NCBI RefSeq assembly: GCF_024204685.1
Contig: NZ_CP100350.1
Location: 2,458,501-2,522,500, forward strand
Reading direction: 5' to 3'
Length of the DNA stretch: 64,000 nt
From: Gilvimarinus sp. DA14
GTDB lineage: Bacteria; Pseudomonadota; Gammaproteobacteria; Pseudomonadales; Cellvibrionaceae
Shown here: one piece after another, positions 8,485 through 17,595 of the stretch
How the letters are laid out: each line of letters opens with the position of its first letter
How positions within the stretch are numbered: the stretch's first letter is position 1
Notes under the pieces: model-generated
Database searches by the model: none
What the model saw: the letters and a program-made list of their open reading frames with translations, nothing else
Told to the model about the DNA's origin: nothing
Program-made: the position numbers and the translations under genes

Positions 8485-9981
8485 ATGAGCAAAATCATTT
8501 TAGGCCCTCTGCTGGGTTTGGAGGGAAACCATCACTACAGCGTCTGTGTACTTACCGAAACGGATGTAGAACAGCTAGACATTCTATGCGATGGGCAAAC
8601 GGTATCCGCGCATTACATTGACTGCAAAGCCGGACGTTTCTGGCGTGCCGAATTAAACCCTATTAATGCGAATAAAGGCACATCCGGACATTTTGCCGCA
8701 TACCAGGTTTTGCTGGACGGCCAGCGCAGTGGCAATTTCACCCAACAGGACCAGTGGCAGTTTTATGTGCCGGGCAAAAAAGAAGCGCCGAAGATCGCCT
8801 ATACATCCTGCAATGGTGTCTCAAAGCAGGATCAGTTTAATAAATTGGATGAACCTTTTTCCCTCTGGCAGAAAATGCAACAGCAGCACCAGGAGGAACC
8901 CTATTCGCTGCTACTGATGGGGGGCGATCAACTGTATGCCGACGCCCTCTGGGAACAGTCACCGGAGTTAAAACACTGGTCATCTCTGAGTCGCAGCGAG
9001 CAAGTTAAGCGCAGCTTCACCAAGGCCATGGCAGCACAAACCGAACGTTTCTACGCCGACCTCTACGCTCAACGCTGGCGCGAACCTCACATGGCCTTCA
9101 TGCTGGCGTCGGTACCCAGCATAATGATGTGGGATGACCATGATATTTTTGACGGCTGGGGCAGCTTTCCCGAAGACTTGCAACAATGCAATGTGTACCA
9201 AGGAGTGTTTAAAATCGCGCAGCGCTACTTTGAGCTGTTTCAAATACGCAGCTGTGGTAATCGTGCGCTACTTAATAATCAAGGCTTGTACTATTCACAG
9301 TGCGTAGAATTTCGCGATTACACTATTATCGCTCTGGATCATCGCAGCGAGCGCTCAATCAAGCAGGTGATGAGTCGCGAGCACTGGAATGACTGGCTTT
9401 CCAGGCTGGATAAAATAACAAAAGGCAAGCTGCTGCTAATGTCAGCCGTTCCCGTGGTGTACCGCGACTTTGCATTTGTTGAATGTGGCTTTGATATCAC
9501 CCCCTGGCAGGAAGAGTTAACCGACGACTTAAAAGACCATTGGCGAGCCCGCGAACACGAAGGTGAACGCAGCCGCTTGATTATGCGCTTGCTGCAAAAT
9601 GCCAAAATTCGCCACAACCAAAACGACGGCCCCGCCGCGCGCACCATTATTCTCTCGGGCGATGTGCATGTTGGCTGCCTGGGCGTTATTACCGAGCGGC
9701 ACAAAAAACACACCCTGCGAGTGCATCAGGTTGTCTCTTCGGGGATCGTGCATCCAGCCCCCAGTTATATTCAGTGGCTGGGCATTACTTCGGTGACCAA
9801 TGATAAAATTGAATACTTAAATGAAGATCGCACGATCAGCGCGGAAATACTGAAACCCGTGGGGTCCGATAAATACATTCGCGCGCGTAACTTTGTCAGC
9901 ATTCAATGCGGCAGCGACGGCAAGGAGTGGGTCAACTGGATTGTTGAAGGAAAGGACACCCCCGAGTTTCCCATTGACTAG
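8485..9981 (+). CDS. PhoD-like metallophosphatase family protein
   Basis: This 498-residue protein has no evident signal peptide. An N-terminal beta-rich region (about 1-95) precedes a PhoD-type metallophosphatase core. The core shows IAYTSCNG, LLMGGDQLYADALW (metal-binding Asp), SIMMWDDHDIFDGWG (the D-DHD-DG signature) and TIILSGDVHVG (metal-binding GDVH). PhoD-like enzymes hydrolyse phosphodiesters or phosphomonoesters using Fe/Ca or similar metals. The form with its own N-terminal domain and no Tat signal is probably cytoplasmic and of unknown substrate. A terminator follows the gene. Confidence 0.88.
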   Translation: MSKIILGPLLGLEGNHHYSVCVLTETDVEQLDILCDGQTVSAHYIDCKAGRFWRAELNPINANKGTSGHFAAYQVLLDGQRSGNFTQQDQWQFYVPGKKEAPKIAYTSCNGVSKQDQFNKLDEPFSLWQKMQQQHQEEPYSLLLMGGDQLYADALWEQSPELKHWSSLSRSEQVKRSFTKAMAAQTERFYADLYAQRWREPHMAFMLASVPSIMMWDDHDIFDGWGSFPEDLQQCNVYQGVFKIAQRYFELFQIRSCGNRALLNNQGLYYSQCVEFRDYTIIALDHRSERSIKQVMSREHWNDWLSRLDKITKGKLLLMSAVPVVYRDFAFVECGFDITPWQEELTDDLKDHWRAREHEGERSRLIMRLLQNAKIRHNQNDGPAARTIILSGDVHVGCLGVITERHKKHTLRVHQVVSSGIVHPAPSYIQWLGITSVTNDKIEYLNEDRTISAEILKPVGSDKYIRARNFVSIQCGSDGKEWVNWIVEGKDTPEFPID

Positions 9982-10010
9982 CCCTAGTAATGAAATTTCT
10001 CAGGTATAAA

Positions 10011-10040
10011 AAAGGCCGACAAAACTATTGTCGGCCTTTT
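10011..10040. terminator. Bidirectional terminator between PhoD-like and GH43 genes
   Basis: AAAGGCCGACAA and TTGTCGGCCTTT form a 12-base stem with A-rich and T-rich flanks, so it can end transcripts arriving from both convergent genes. Confidence 0.9.
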
Positions 10041-10076
10041 TTGTTGCATAACTAATGTAGTCCTGTTCGTCGCAAA

Positions 10077-11477
10077 TTATTGACGCAACATCAGCCACTG
10101 CTGATTGTGACCACCAGCGCCCTGCCACTGAACTATATTGCCACCATTTTCGGTACTAAAGCCATAAACATCCAGAAGCTTATTGCTTAGGTTCGACTCA
10201 ATTTCAACAATATTGCCGCTGACATGGTTCAGGCGCCATTTCTGACCGGGCCCACCCCAGTACTCCCACTGTGCGATATTGGCACCGTCTGCCGAGCTCT
10301 GCTCCCACACATCCAGGCTCTTTTGGCTCCAGGCGTTAATCAGACTGTAGGTACCGGTACCGTGATCCACCAGATACCACTTTTGATGCAACCAGTCGTT
10401 AAAATCATACTGCACAACACTGGTGCCATTGTCAGTCACAGCGCCTTCAATTTCCATTGCCTTACCGCTGTGACGCGACTGCAGCTGATATAAACCTTCA
10501 CTGTAGCCACCGCAACTGTGGATAGAATTAAAGTTGCTGGTCATAGTGGGCCAGCCATTTACAAAATCCATACGCTGAATATCCAGCTTGGCGGCGCCAT
10601 TATCGTTCAGATCATAGTAGTGAGTGGTGGTGTAGTTGCAGCCATCTTGTTTAATAATACCAACGTGCCCGGGGCCTTTACGGTTACCGCTGACATTGGG
10701 CATTAAATTGCGCTCACCGGTATAGGGGCCAAACACGCTGCTTGAGCGCGCCACCTGTACCTGATAGGTACTGTTCACGCCCTGGCAACAGTTGCCACGG
10801 GTGAAAAACAGGTAGTAGTAATCGCCATTACGAGTGATGTAGGGCGCTTCAATGGATTGATGTCCGCCGCCAAAAATATGCTGTACCGAAGAGGCCAGCT
10901 TACCGGTACTGGGGTTAATTTCGGCAACGCCAAGACCGCCAAACCAAGAGCCGTAAGACATATACACACGGCCGTCGTGATCGCGAAACAATGCCGCATC
11001 GATAGCGTTGATTTCATTGTTGCCGCCGTAGGACTGAACTACCGGCCCCAGATCCTGCCAATTGGGATTTTTCAACGACTCAGTGCGCGCGACACCAATC
11101 GCAGAGCGCGAGCTACCGAAGGTAGATACCGAGTAGTACAGATAATAGTGATCGCCCATCTGAATAATATCGGGCGCCCAGAAATGGCCGTCAAAGCCGG
11201 GCACCGCATCGTTAATCCAGCTGGGCCAGCCACTGCCAAAAACAGTTCCCGGGTTACCCCAGTTCACCATATCGGTCGAGCGGGAAAACCAAACGCCATT
11301 ACCGGTCGTGAAATGGAAATAGGTGTCGTCATCTTTGACCAGAGTAGAAGGATCGTGAGAGTTGGTAATACCGCCCAGATTGAGGGCACTGGCAATACTG
11401 CTGCAACCGATCAGACTGAAGATACCCACACGCAAGGTTTTACGTGCGATATCACGCATAGAGTGGAACATAAACAA
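10077..11477 (-). CDS. GH43 arabinanase-type glycoside hydrolase with C-terminal CBM13
   Basis: The protein has 466 residues. A signal peptide (cut near SSIASA) leads to a five-bladed beta-propeller of family GH43 (about 35-325). It shows NSHDPSTLVKDDDTYFHFTTG (catalytic base Asp in HDP), HFWAPDIIQMGDHYYLYYS and QSIEAPYITRNGDYYYLFFTRGNCC (catalytic acid Glu in the SIEAP stretch). These features match endo-1,5-alpha-L-arabinanases. A ricin-type beta-trefoil (CBM13, about 330-466) carries three QxW-type motifs (QKWYL, QKWRL, QQWLM). The enzyme should cut arabinan side chains of pectin outside the cell. AAAAGGG precedes the ATG. Confidence 0.9.
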   Translation of the reverse strand: MFMFHSMRDIARKTLRVGIFSLIGCSSIASALNLGGITNSHDPSTLVKDDDTYFHFTTGNGVWFSRSTDMVNWGNPGTVFGSGWPSWINDAVPGFDGHFWAPDIIQMGDHYYLYYSVSTFGSSRSAIGVARTESLKNPNWQDLGPVVQSYGGNNEINAIDAALFRDHDGRVYMSYGSWFGGLGVAEINPSTGKLASSVQHIFGGGHQSIEAPYITRNGDYYYLFFTRGNCCQGVNSTYQVQVARSSSVFGPYTGERNLMPNVSGNRKGPGHVGIIKQDGCNYTTTHYYDLNDNGAAKLDIQRMDFVNGWPTMTSNFNSIHSCGGYSEGLYQLQSRHSGKAMEIEGAVTDNGTSVVQYDFNDWLHQKWYLVDHGTGTYSLINAWSQKSLDVWEQSSADGANIAQWEYWGGPGQKWRLNHVSGNIVEIESNLSNKLLDVYGFSTENGGNIVQWQGAGGHNQQWLMLRQ

Positions 11478-11545
11478 ACCCTTTTATGATTATTGGTGGT
11501 TTTGTCGTCCATAACATTTTGTATTATTGTCCTACAATTAACCAT

Positions 11546-11634
11546 AACAGGTATTTACGTTTCTGCCTAGCCGGGTATACCTGTTCCCCGGACCGGCAAA
11601 GCGGTTACCAGCCCGGGTTTAAGCGCGAACAGGT
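11546..11634. promoter_or_regulatory. Repeated AACAGGT motif upstream of the GH43 gene
   Basis: AACAGGTAT (11546-11554) is matched by its exact inverse ATACCTGTT (11577-11585), with a further AACAGGT at 11628-11634. The pair lies 70-110 bases before the GH43 start and could be a regulator binding site. Confidence 0.35.
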
Positions 11635-11637
11635 GAC

Positions 11638-11856
11638 TTAAAGCTCCTCCCAGTAGAACACCTCTTCCAGTGACACCCCGAACTCGCGAGCAATACGAAA
11701 AGCGGTTTCCAGGGTGGGTGAATAGCGGCGCTGCTCGATAGCCGCCACGGTTTGCCGGGTAACGCCCACAGCGTCACCCAATTGCGACTGCGTCATCGGC
11801 CCGCGCGCTTCACGCAACTCGCGCACCCGATTGCCTATAGGTAATTTCTTCGCCAT
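11638..11856 (-). CDS. Small XRE-family transcriptional regulator
   Basis: This 72-residue protein is almost entirely one helix-turn-helix domain. MTQSQLGDAVGVTRQTVAAIEQRRYSPTLETAFRIAREF includes the recognition helix, and the chain ends in the acidic FYWEEL. It belongs to the short YozG/Cro-like class. Its ATG overlaps the stop codon of the upstream membrane-protein gene by one base (TAATG), so translation is coupled. Regulators in this arrangement usually repress their own operon; a perfect inverted repeat suited to this lies directly before the operon. Confidence 0.9.
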   Translation of the reverse strand: MAKKLPIGNRVRELREARGPMTQSQLGDAVGVTRQTVAAIEQRRYSPTLETAFRIAREFGVSLEEVFYWEEL

Positions 11857-12278
11857 TACAGACTCGCGTAGCGGAAGTAAAAAATTTGCAGCAGGTATTC
11901 CGCCACCTGGCCGATAATCAAACTGGCAAAAACGCTGTAAAACAACAAATGTCCGCTGTAGGTAAACAAATACACCAGCAGCGACAGCATCAACAAAAAC
12001 CCCATGACCCGTCCGGCCTGGCTCTCTGCGCGGTCGGCTATTTGTTTCTCGCGCTCATCCACTGCGGCATTGGCCTCTTTCGGCGCCATCAGCGCCGCTG
12101 CGATATGACCGACGATTGCGATAACTACCAGCACCACGGTGTAAACCACCAATGTTGGTAGCAGCGGAGGGGCCAAGCCCTCGGCGGTGGAGAGTGTTAA
12201 TACACTGTAAAAATACAGTGCAGCTGTAAGCATCAATGCCAGCAGCATGACCCAGGCGGACTTTTCTTGAAATGACAT
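11856..12278 (-). CDS. Four-helix membrane protein co-transcribed with XRE regulator
   Basis: This 140-residue protein has four predicted transmembrane helices. A charged central loop (APKEANAAVDEREKQIADRAESQAGR) contains the DEREKQI...R stretch seen in DUF2178-like proteins. Such proteins typically sit beside a small XRE regulator, as here, and have no known biochemical role. The pair is preceded by an 18-base palindrome. Confidence 0.8.
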   Translation of the reverse strand: MSFQEKSAWVMLLALMLTAALYFYSVLTLSTAEGLAPPLLPTLVVYTVVLVVIAIVGHIAAALMAPKEANAAVDEREKQIADRAESQAGRVMGFLLMLSLLVYLFTYSGHLLFYSVFASLIIGQVAEYLLQIFYFRYASL

Positions 12279-12290
12279 ACTCTTTCCTCA

Positions 12291-12308
12291 TGTTAAGTAT
12301 TCTTAACA
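12291..12308. promoter_or_regulatory. Palindromic operator before the XRE operon
   Basis: TGTTAAG-TATT-CTTAACA is a perfect 18-base inverted repeat ending 13 bases before the operon start. A second, imperfect repeat (GCCAATGT ... ACATTTGGC, 12331-12359) containing another TTTTAACA lies further upstream. Autoregulation by the XRE protein is inferred. Confidence 0.65.
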
Positions 12309-12370
12309 TCGAAGAGTAGAGCGATTTTTAGCCAATGTCAAACATTTTTAACATTTGGCGTTTGTAATGC

Positions 12371-12706
12371 TTACAGGTTTTTCGCCAGCTTAAGAATACG
12401 GCGCGGGTCGTAACCTCGTACCACCTCGCCGTTTATTACCATCAGCGGCACGCCGCGCCCCTCCAGCGCCTGATAATCGCGCTCGCCCTTCACAGACTTT
12501 TCAATATCGTATTCGGTGTAGGGGATATTGTGCTCGCGCAACAGCTCACGGGTTTTCTTGCAGTAGCCACACCAGCTGGTGGCGTAGAGAATGGTTTCAC
12601 CGCCGTAGCCTTCAACCTTCTCGCCCTCGGGCGCAAAAGGGTTGGGCACCCAGCCCACTTTCATTAAGACGGCAGCGGTCAAAATCAAAAAGAAGAGTTG
12701 TTTCAT
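12371..12706 (-). CDS. Membrane-anchored or exported glutaredoxin-like protein
   Basis: The 111-residue product has an N-terminal hydrophobic segment (LFFLILTAAVLMKVGWV), probably an uncleaved anchor or signal. The glutaredoxin fold follows: ILYATSWCGYCKKTRELL with redox motif CGYC, then GRGVPLMVINGEVVRGYDPRRIL, where the cis-Pro is in GVP. It would catalyse thiol-disulfide exchange, and the export signal places it in the periplasm or facing it. AGGGA precedes the ATG. The spmAB-like gene is 30 bases upstream on the same strand. Confidence 0.88.
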   Translation of the reverse strand: MKQLFFLILTAAVLMKVGWVPNPFAPEGEKVEGYGGETILYATSWCGYCKKTRELLREHNIPYTEYDIEKSVKGERDYQALEGRGVPLMVINGEVVRGYDPRRILKLAKNL

Positions 12707-12736
12707 ATCTTTCCCTGATTGTTATTGGAAGTTCAG

Positions 12737-13957
12737 TTAAGTAAAAAACCAGTAGCCCAGCAAGGTGGCGGCAATAATGCCAGCGCCATCGGCGAGCAGA
12801 GCACAGGCCAGTGCGTAGCGAGTGTGGGTAATGGCCACTGCCCCGCAGTATACCGCTAATACGTAAAAGGTCGTTTCGGTACTGCCTTGGTAGGCCGAAG
12901 CCAAGCGACCGGCAAAAGAGTCAGCGCCATAGGTTTCCATGGCTTCGATCATCAGCGCACGCGAACCCGAGCCGGAAAAAGGCTTCATTATCGCAGTGGG
13001 CAGGGCATCGACAAAACGGGTATCGCCGCCGCAGTAAGCCACCAAAAAGCGCAAACGCTCTAGCAGTAAATCCAGTAGACCCGAGGCGCGTAACAACCCC
13101 AGCGCAAACAGCATAGCAACCAGATAGGGAATAATACCGACGGCGATAGCAAAACCGTTTTTCGCTCCGTCGATAAACGCATCGTACATTTTGACGCGGC
13201 GTTTAAAACCGTAAGCGAATAGGCCCGCGATTAATGCCAGCAGGGTTAGATTGCCCACCAGTGCCGATCGTTTGCCAATTTCGCCATCGTCCACACTGGC
13301 GGCCAGCAGGCCACCCAAAATCACGGCAGCGCCAACAAAATAGGCCAGTACCACCGGCGACCAGAGCCTTAGTTTTTGTATCCAGGCGACGGTTAACAAA
13401 CCCACCAAGGTGGAGCAGCTGGTGGCCAATAAAATGGGTAGAAACACATCCGTGGGTGCAGCCGCCCCCAGCTGGGCGCGATACACAAATACCGTGGTGG
13501 GTATTAGCGTCACCGAAGATGTGTTGATCACCAAAAATAAAATTTGCGCGTTGCTGAGTACTGCGGGAGTTTTGTTGTGCACCTGCAAATCGCGCATGGC
13601 CTGAATACCGGCCGGTGTGGCGGCGTTATCCAACCCCAGCATATTGGCCGCCATGTTCATGCTGATACTGCTAATGGCTTTGTCGCCTCTGGGGACCTCG
13701 GGCATCAGGCGGCTAAACAGCGGCGCCAGGGCGCGCGCCAGTTTTTCGCTCAGGCCGCTGACATTGGCAATTTCCATCAGCCCCAGCCAAAAACACATGA
13801 CGCCAATCAGGCCCAGGCAGATTTTAGTGGCAAGCTCGGCCATATCAAATAGTGAGGCCACCAGTGCCTCGGCCACATCGGCCTGGCCCAACAGGCTAGC
13901 GCCTATGCCCCACAGCAGAGAAATAAAAATCAGCCCCGCCCAGATTTTATTTAGCAA
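12737..13957 (-). CDS. SpmA-SpmB fusion, nucleoside-recognition (gate) domain membrane protein
   Basis: The 406 residues form two homologous membrane halves. Residues about 1-195 match spore maturation protein A (ISMNMAANMLGLDNAATPAGIQAM), and residues about 215-406 match SpmB (GIIPYLVAMLFALGLLRASG, PTAIMKPFSGSGSRALMIE). Each half carries a gate domain, often found in transporters. Non-sporulating proteobacteria commonly have this fused form; its substrate is not established. The start is a TTG with GGGA just upstream. Confidence 0.88.
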   Translation of the reverse strand: MLNKIWAGLIFISLLWGIGASLLGQADVAEALVASLFDMAELATKICLGLIGVMCFWLGLMEIANVSGLSEKLARALAPLFSRLMPEVPRGDKAISSISMNMAANMLGLDNAATPAGIQAMRDLQVHNKTPAVLSNAQILFLVINTSSVTLIPTTVFVYRAQLGAAAPTDVFLPILLATSCSTLVGLLTVAWIQKLRLWSPVVLAYFVGAAVILGGLLAASVDDGEIGKRSALVGNLTLLALIAGLFAYGFKRRVKMYDAFIDGAKNGFAIAVGIIPYLVAMLFALGLLRASGLLDLLLERLRFLVAYCGGDTRFVDALPTAIMKPFSGSGSRALMIEAMETYGADSFAGRLASAYQGSTETTFYVLAVYCGAVAITHTRYALACALLADGAGIIAATLLGYWFFT

Positions 13958-14111
13958 AATCGTCCCTTACAGCGTTAACGGTTATGGCGATCAGTATACA
14001 ACGGCGGCATGGGCGGGAAAGCACCGCCGCCCGCAGAACACGGGGGCGGTTTACGTTTTACCAACTAGTTAAACCTGCGAACGCACACTGGCGCCGCAGG
14101 CGCAGCACTGC

Positions 14112-15287
14112 TTAGCAGTCGAGATTGCTGCCCGGCGTTACACCCAAAATCTGAGTGAAATCCAGGTACAAGTTAATCCGGCTTTGCACCTGGGCCGGGT
14201 GGCCACCATTACACTCAAGCGAACCATTAATGGTACGAATGGTTTCGCCAAAGCCCTGGCCATTTACCATAGACTGATGCGCCGGACGGTAGCCCGCGCC
14301 ACTTTGGGTCATCCAAAACCAGAGTGCGGTACGCCAAGCAGTCGTGGCATTTTGCGCGACTTGATCGGGGTTGGACCACAAGTCCAAGCCAAGCGCCTGG
14401 CCTGCGGTGCAGTAGTTGTAATTCCAGCTCAGCTGAATCGGCCCACGCCCGTAGTAGCGTTTACCCGGCGCGCAAACACCACAGGCCGTAGCGCCACCGG
14501 AGCAGTATTCACCTTTGGCGATTTCCTCAATGTAATACAAACCGCCGGTTTCGTGAGAAAAGTTCGCCAGCGCCGCGGCCGCTTCACGTTTTTGTGTGGT
14601 GAGGTTGCCCGTGGTCGCAAAGGCCGGAAAGGTAGCCGCCGCATTCACCAAACCCGCATAAGTGTAAAAGCCGTTGCGGTTGGGAAACATCTGATTGAAC
14701 TGCGCTTCACTCACGATAGAGGAGAAACCGTTACCACCGCCCACGCTTGATGAAGAGCTACTACCATTGTCGCCGGGGCACGAGGGTGTTGGCTCCCAAA
14801 ACCAGGTACTGATGGTTGGGTCGTAACCCGGGTTATCGTGCTCGGCCAAATAGTAAGAGCCCTGATACAACACCACGTCACCAGCGTAATAAACTTCATT
14901 TGATGACCACACTGGGCAGTTTCCACCGCCAGCGGAAGAACTGCTGGAGCTAACAGATGAGCTGCTAGAACTGATAGATGAAACACTGGAACTGACCGAT
15001 GAGCTGGACGAACTCACAGAAGAAGAACTGCCCGAGCCATCGCAGCCGCCAAGGTCATTCCAGGCGTTGCTCCAGGCCCAACCTTCGCCCGGGGCGTAGG
15101 GTCCGCCGATAGAACACCAGCCGCCCACGCTGCATTGATAAGCCGCGTTATTGTTTGTAACCACGGCGCCATTACTGTAGCCGCTGCCATCCACATAAGC
15201 GGGCGTGCCCGAACAATTGTAGGCCTGAGCTGAGGCGCTAAAACCTAAAGTCAGCAAAGCTGACACCCATAAAGAGCGTAATTTCAT
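14112..15287 (-). CDS. Modular GH19 chitinase with two chitin-binding modules
   Basis: The protein has 391 residues and five parts. These are a signal peptide (1-22), a Cys-rich CBM73-like module (about 23-85, GGWCSIGGPYAPGEGWAW), a poly-Ser linker, a CBM5/12 module (about 124-172, WSSNEVYYAGDVVLYQGSYYLA) and a second Ser linker. A GH19 catalytic domain (about 190-391) completes it. Its ANFSHETGGLYYIEEIAKGEYC stretch holds the two catalytic Glu (about 244 and 258), followed by YYGRGPIQLSWNYNY. GH19 enzymes hydrolyse chitin with inversion. Poly-Ser linkers are a mark of secreted enzymes of Cellvibrio and relatives. A GACAACGTTGTC palindrome lies 176 bases upstream. Confidence 0.93.
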   Translation of the reverse strand: MKLRSLWVSALLTLGFSASAQAYNCSGTPAYVDGSGYSNGAVVTNNNAAYQCSVGGWCSIGGPYAPGEGWAWSNAWNDLGGCDGSGSSSSVSSSSSSVSSSVSSISSSSSSVSSSSSSAGGGNCPVWSSNEVYYAGDVVLYQGSYYLAEHDNPGYDPTISTWFWEPTPSCPGDNGSSSSSSVGGGNGFSSIVSEAQFNQMFPNRNGFYTYAGLVNAAATFPAFATTGNLTTQKREAAAALANFSHETGGLYYIEEIAKGEYCSGGATACGVCAPGKRYYGRGPIQLSWNYNYCTAGQALGLDLWSNPDQVAQNATTAWRTALWFWMTQSGAGYRPAHQSMVNGQGFGETIRTINGSLECNGGHPAQVQSRINLYLDFTQILGVTPGSNLDC

Positions 15288-15661
15288 AGTGATTTCCTTT
15301 CTGTGTATTAGGAGTTGTTAACCGCTATACATCAGCGAGTTTCACCACAACGGGAGGGGTGTCTTACAGCTGCTACAGACGTGGGCATCATCTGCACAAA
15401 GACGGTGTTCTATTGTTATAGCGTTATGGACGCCTAGGCGCGCACTTAACCTAAGCGACACAGACAACGTTGTCAAATATGGCAGATCTAGACTAAGAAA
15501 GAGATCGCAAAAACAGTCTCACCACCTGATCTGGACGGATAAGCAAAGCACATCGGTGCGAGCTATTTCTCCCCTCGGTAAATACACAGCGTTATACCTG
15601 TGTATGCCGTGGGCGAATCCGCTATAATCCGCCCACTTTTCACCTGATTAAAATTTGGCCA
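15288..15661. other. Divergent intergenic region between chitinase and rimO
   Basis: It contains the chitinase promoter side, with a GACAACGTTGTC palindrome, and the leader of rimO. No additional gene is seen. Confidence 0.5.
15463..15474. promoter_or_regulatory. GACAACGTTGTC palindrome upstream of GH19 chitinase
   Basis: This is a perfect 12-base palindrome followed by AAATATGGCA. The same palindrome followed by ATATATGGGCA lies before the second chitinase gene (55244-55255). From memory it resembles LacI-family NagR operators of chitin/N-acetylglucosamine regulons in Shewanella and Xanthomonas. Confidence 0.7.
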
Positions 15662-17071
15662 ATGACAGTAGAAACCTATACCCCCGGTAAAACCCCCAGC
15701 AGCAACCCCACCACCACTCTGGACGCCCCCAAAAAAGCACTGCAAGAGGGTGCGAGCGCTGGCGGCAACCGCATAGGTTTTGTCAGCCTGGGTTGCCCTA
15801 AAAACCTGGTGGACTCCGAGCGCATTCTCACGCAGCTGCGCACCGAGGGTTACGACATTGTGCCCAGTTACAACGATGCCGATATGGTGATTGTGAACAC
15901 CTGCGGCTTTATCGACAGCGCGGTAGAAGAGTCCCTCGCCACCATTGGCGAGGCGCTGCAAGAAAACGGCAAAGTGCTGGTCACCGGTTGTCTGGGCGCC
16001 AAGGAAGAGTCCATCCGCGAGATACACCCGGGGGTGCTGGGCATTACCGGCGCCCACGCGTACGAGCAGGTGCTGGAGCAGGTGCACGCGCATATTCCCC
16101 CTGCCGCCAAGCACAACCCGTTTACCGATCTGGTGCCGCCACAGGGTATTAAGTTAACCCCGCGCCACTACGCCTATTTAAAAATTTCCGAGGGCTGTAA
16201 CCACAGCTGCAGCTTCTGCATTATCCCCTCCATGCGCGGCAAACTGGTCAGCCGCCCTGTAGGGCAGGTAATGAGCGAAGCAGAGCGCTTGGTGAAAGCG
16301 GGGGTGCAAGAGTTACTGGTTATCTCACAAGACACCTCTGCCTATGGGGTAGATGCCCGCTATCGCACCGACTTTTGGGACGGCCGGCCGATGAAAACCG
16401 ACCTGTACAATCTGTGCAAAGGTCTGGGCGAGCTGGGCGTGTGGGTGCGCCTGCATTACGTGTACCCCTACCCGAACGTGGACAATCTGATTCCACTGAT
16501 GGCGGAGGGAAAAATTCTGCCCTATTTGGATATCCCGTTCCAGCACGCCAGCCCCAAAATTCTCAAGGCCATGCGCCGCCCGGGGCAGGTAGAAAAAACC
16601 CTAGAGCGCATCGCCAACTGGCGTGCTCAGGTGCCTGAGTTAACCATTCGCTCGACGTTTATTGTCGGCTTTCCAGGCGAAACCGAAGAAGACTTTCAAA
16701 TGCTGCTGGACTTTCTGCAACAAGCGCAGCTCGATCGCGTAGGCTGTTTTAAATACTCGCCGGTAGACGGCGCCACCGCCAACGACCTGCCTGATTCTGT
16801 ACCAGAGGATATTAAGCAAGAGCGCTTTGATCGGTTTATGCAATTGCAGCAAGAAATATCCACCGCCAAACTACAGCAGAAAATCGGTCAAACCATGGAA
16901 ATTCTGATCGATGAAATTGATGAAGAGGGCGCCATTGGCCGAACCCAGGGCGATGCCCCGGAAATTGACGGCATGGTGTACCTGCCCGCCGAGGGTTTAA
17001 GCGTAGGCCAGCGCATTCACGCAGTTATTGAGCACGCCGACGAGTACGACCTGTGGGCAACGCCTGTGTAG
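15662..17071 (+). CDS. rimO: Ribosomal protein S12 methylthiotransferase RimO
   Basis: The protein has 469 residues, slightly longer than the usual ~440 because of an N-terminal extension of about 35. It has the N-terminal methylthiotransferase domain ([15 protein letters not shown] and [13 protein letters not shown], with cluster-binding Cys). The radical SAM core carries the cluster motif in [20 protein letters not shown]-terminal TRAM domain (about 400-469) completes it. RimO uses two 4Fe-4S clusters and SAM to add a methylthio group to Asp89 of ribosomal protein S12. CPKNLVDSE is characteristic of RimO rather than MiaB. Confidence 0.97.
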   Translation: MTVETYTPGKTPSSNPTTTLDAPKKALQEGASAGGNRIGFVSLGCPKNLVDSERILTQLRTEGYDIVPSYNDADMVIVNTCGFIDSAVEESLATIGEALQENGKVLVTGCLGAKEESIREIHPGVLGITGAHAYEQVLEQVHAHIPPAAKHNPFTDLVPPQGIKLTPRHYAYLKISEGCNHSCSFCIIPSMRGKLVSRPVGQVMSEAERLVKAGVQELLVISQDTSAYGVDARYRTDFWDGRPMKTDLYNLCKGLGELGVWVRLHYVYPYPNVDNLIPLMAEGKILPYLDIPFQHASPKILKAMRRPGQVEKTLERIANWRAQVPELTIRSTFIVGFPGETEEDFQMLLDFLQQAQLDRVGCFKYSPVDGATANDLPDSVPEDIKQERFDRFMQLQQEISTAKLQQKIGQTMEILIDEIDEEGAIGRTQGDAPEIDGMVYLPAEGLSVGQRIHAVIEHADEYDLWATPV

Positions 17072-17121
17072 TAACCCGCAGCAAATACCCCATGGCGCGT
17101 AAAATAGGGTAGGATTTGCCT

Positions 17122-17595
17122 ATGACTTTACGCGCTAGAAACCAACAAGGCTTTACCTTAGTCGAACTCATCGCTGTGATTGTGGTGCTCGGTATACTCG
17201 CCGCTACCGCCGTACCGCGTTTTCTCGATCTGCGCAAAAGCACCATCGAGGCGACCATGGATGCTATGACCGGCGCAATGCTAAGCGCCGCCAACCTGGT
17301 GTACGCCAAGGCCATTACCGAGGGCGTGGACGGCGAAGCCAATGCCAGCGTTACCATTGAAGGCACCACGGTAGCCACAGTTTATGGCTACCCGGCCGGC
17401 ACGGCGGCCGGTATCGACGCAGTAGTCGATAAACAGGGCTGGAAAAAGCGCGCCAGTATTTTCAGCGGCGCCTGGGTTTACTGGCAGGGGGTTATTGCTG
17501 AAGACGCCGGGGTTGCCCAATGCTATTTACGCTATCGCCAGCCAACGGCGGCGAATAGTGCTCCGGTGGTGGATGTGGAAAAATCCGGTTGTTAA
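17122..17595 (+). CDS. Type IV prepilin-like protein (MSHA pilin-like)
   Basis: ATG 17122 is chosen because AGGAT lies 8 bases upstream; a TTG two codons earlier is unlikely. The 157-residue product has a short basic leader (MTLRARNQQG) and the prepilin cleavage site G|FTLVELIAVIVVLGILAATAVPRFLDL, with Glu at +5. This defines a type IV pilin or pseudopilin processed by PilD. The globular part contains two Cys near the C-terminus (CYLRY and the terminal GC). It stands alone after rimO, so it is more likely a minor or MSHA-like pilin than part of a pilus operon present here. Confidence 0.88.
   Translation: MTLRARNQQGFTLVELIAVIVVLGILAATAVPRFLDLRKSTIEATMDAMTGAMLSAANLVYAKAITEGVDGEANASVTIEGTTVATVYGYPAGTAAGIDAVVDKQGWKKRASIFSGAWVYWQGVIAEDAGVAQCYLRYRQPTAANSAPVVDVEKSGC

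Noticed and set aside
11638-12278. XRE gene plus small partner as a toxin-antitoxin pair
   Set aside because: The partner is a four-helix membrane protein of a known regulator-linked type, with no toxin features.
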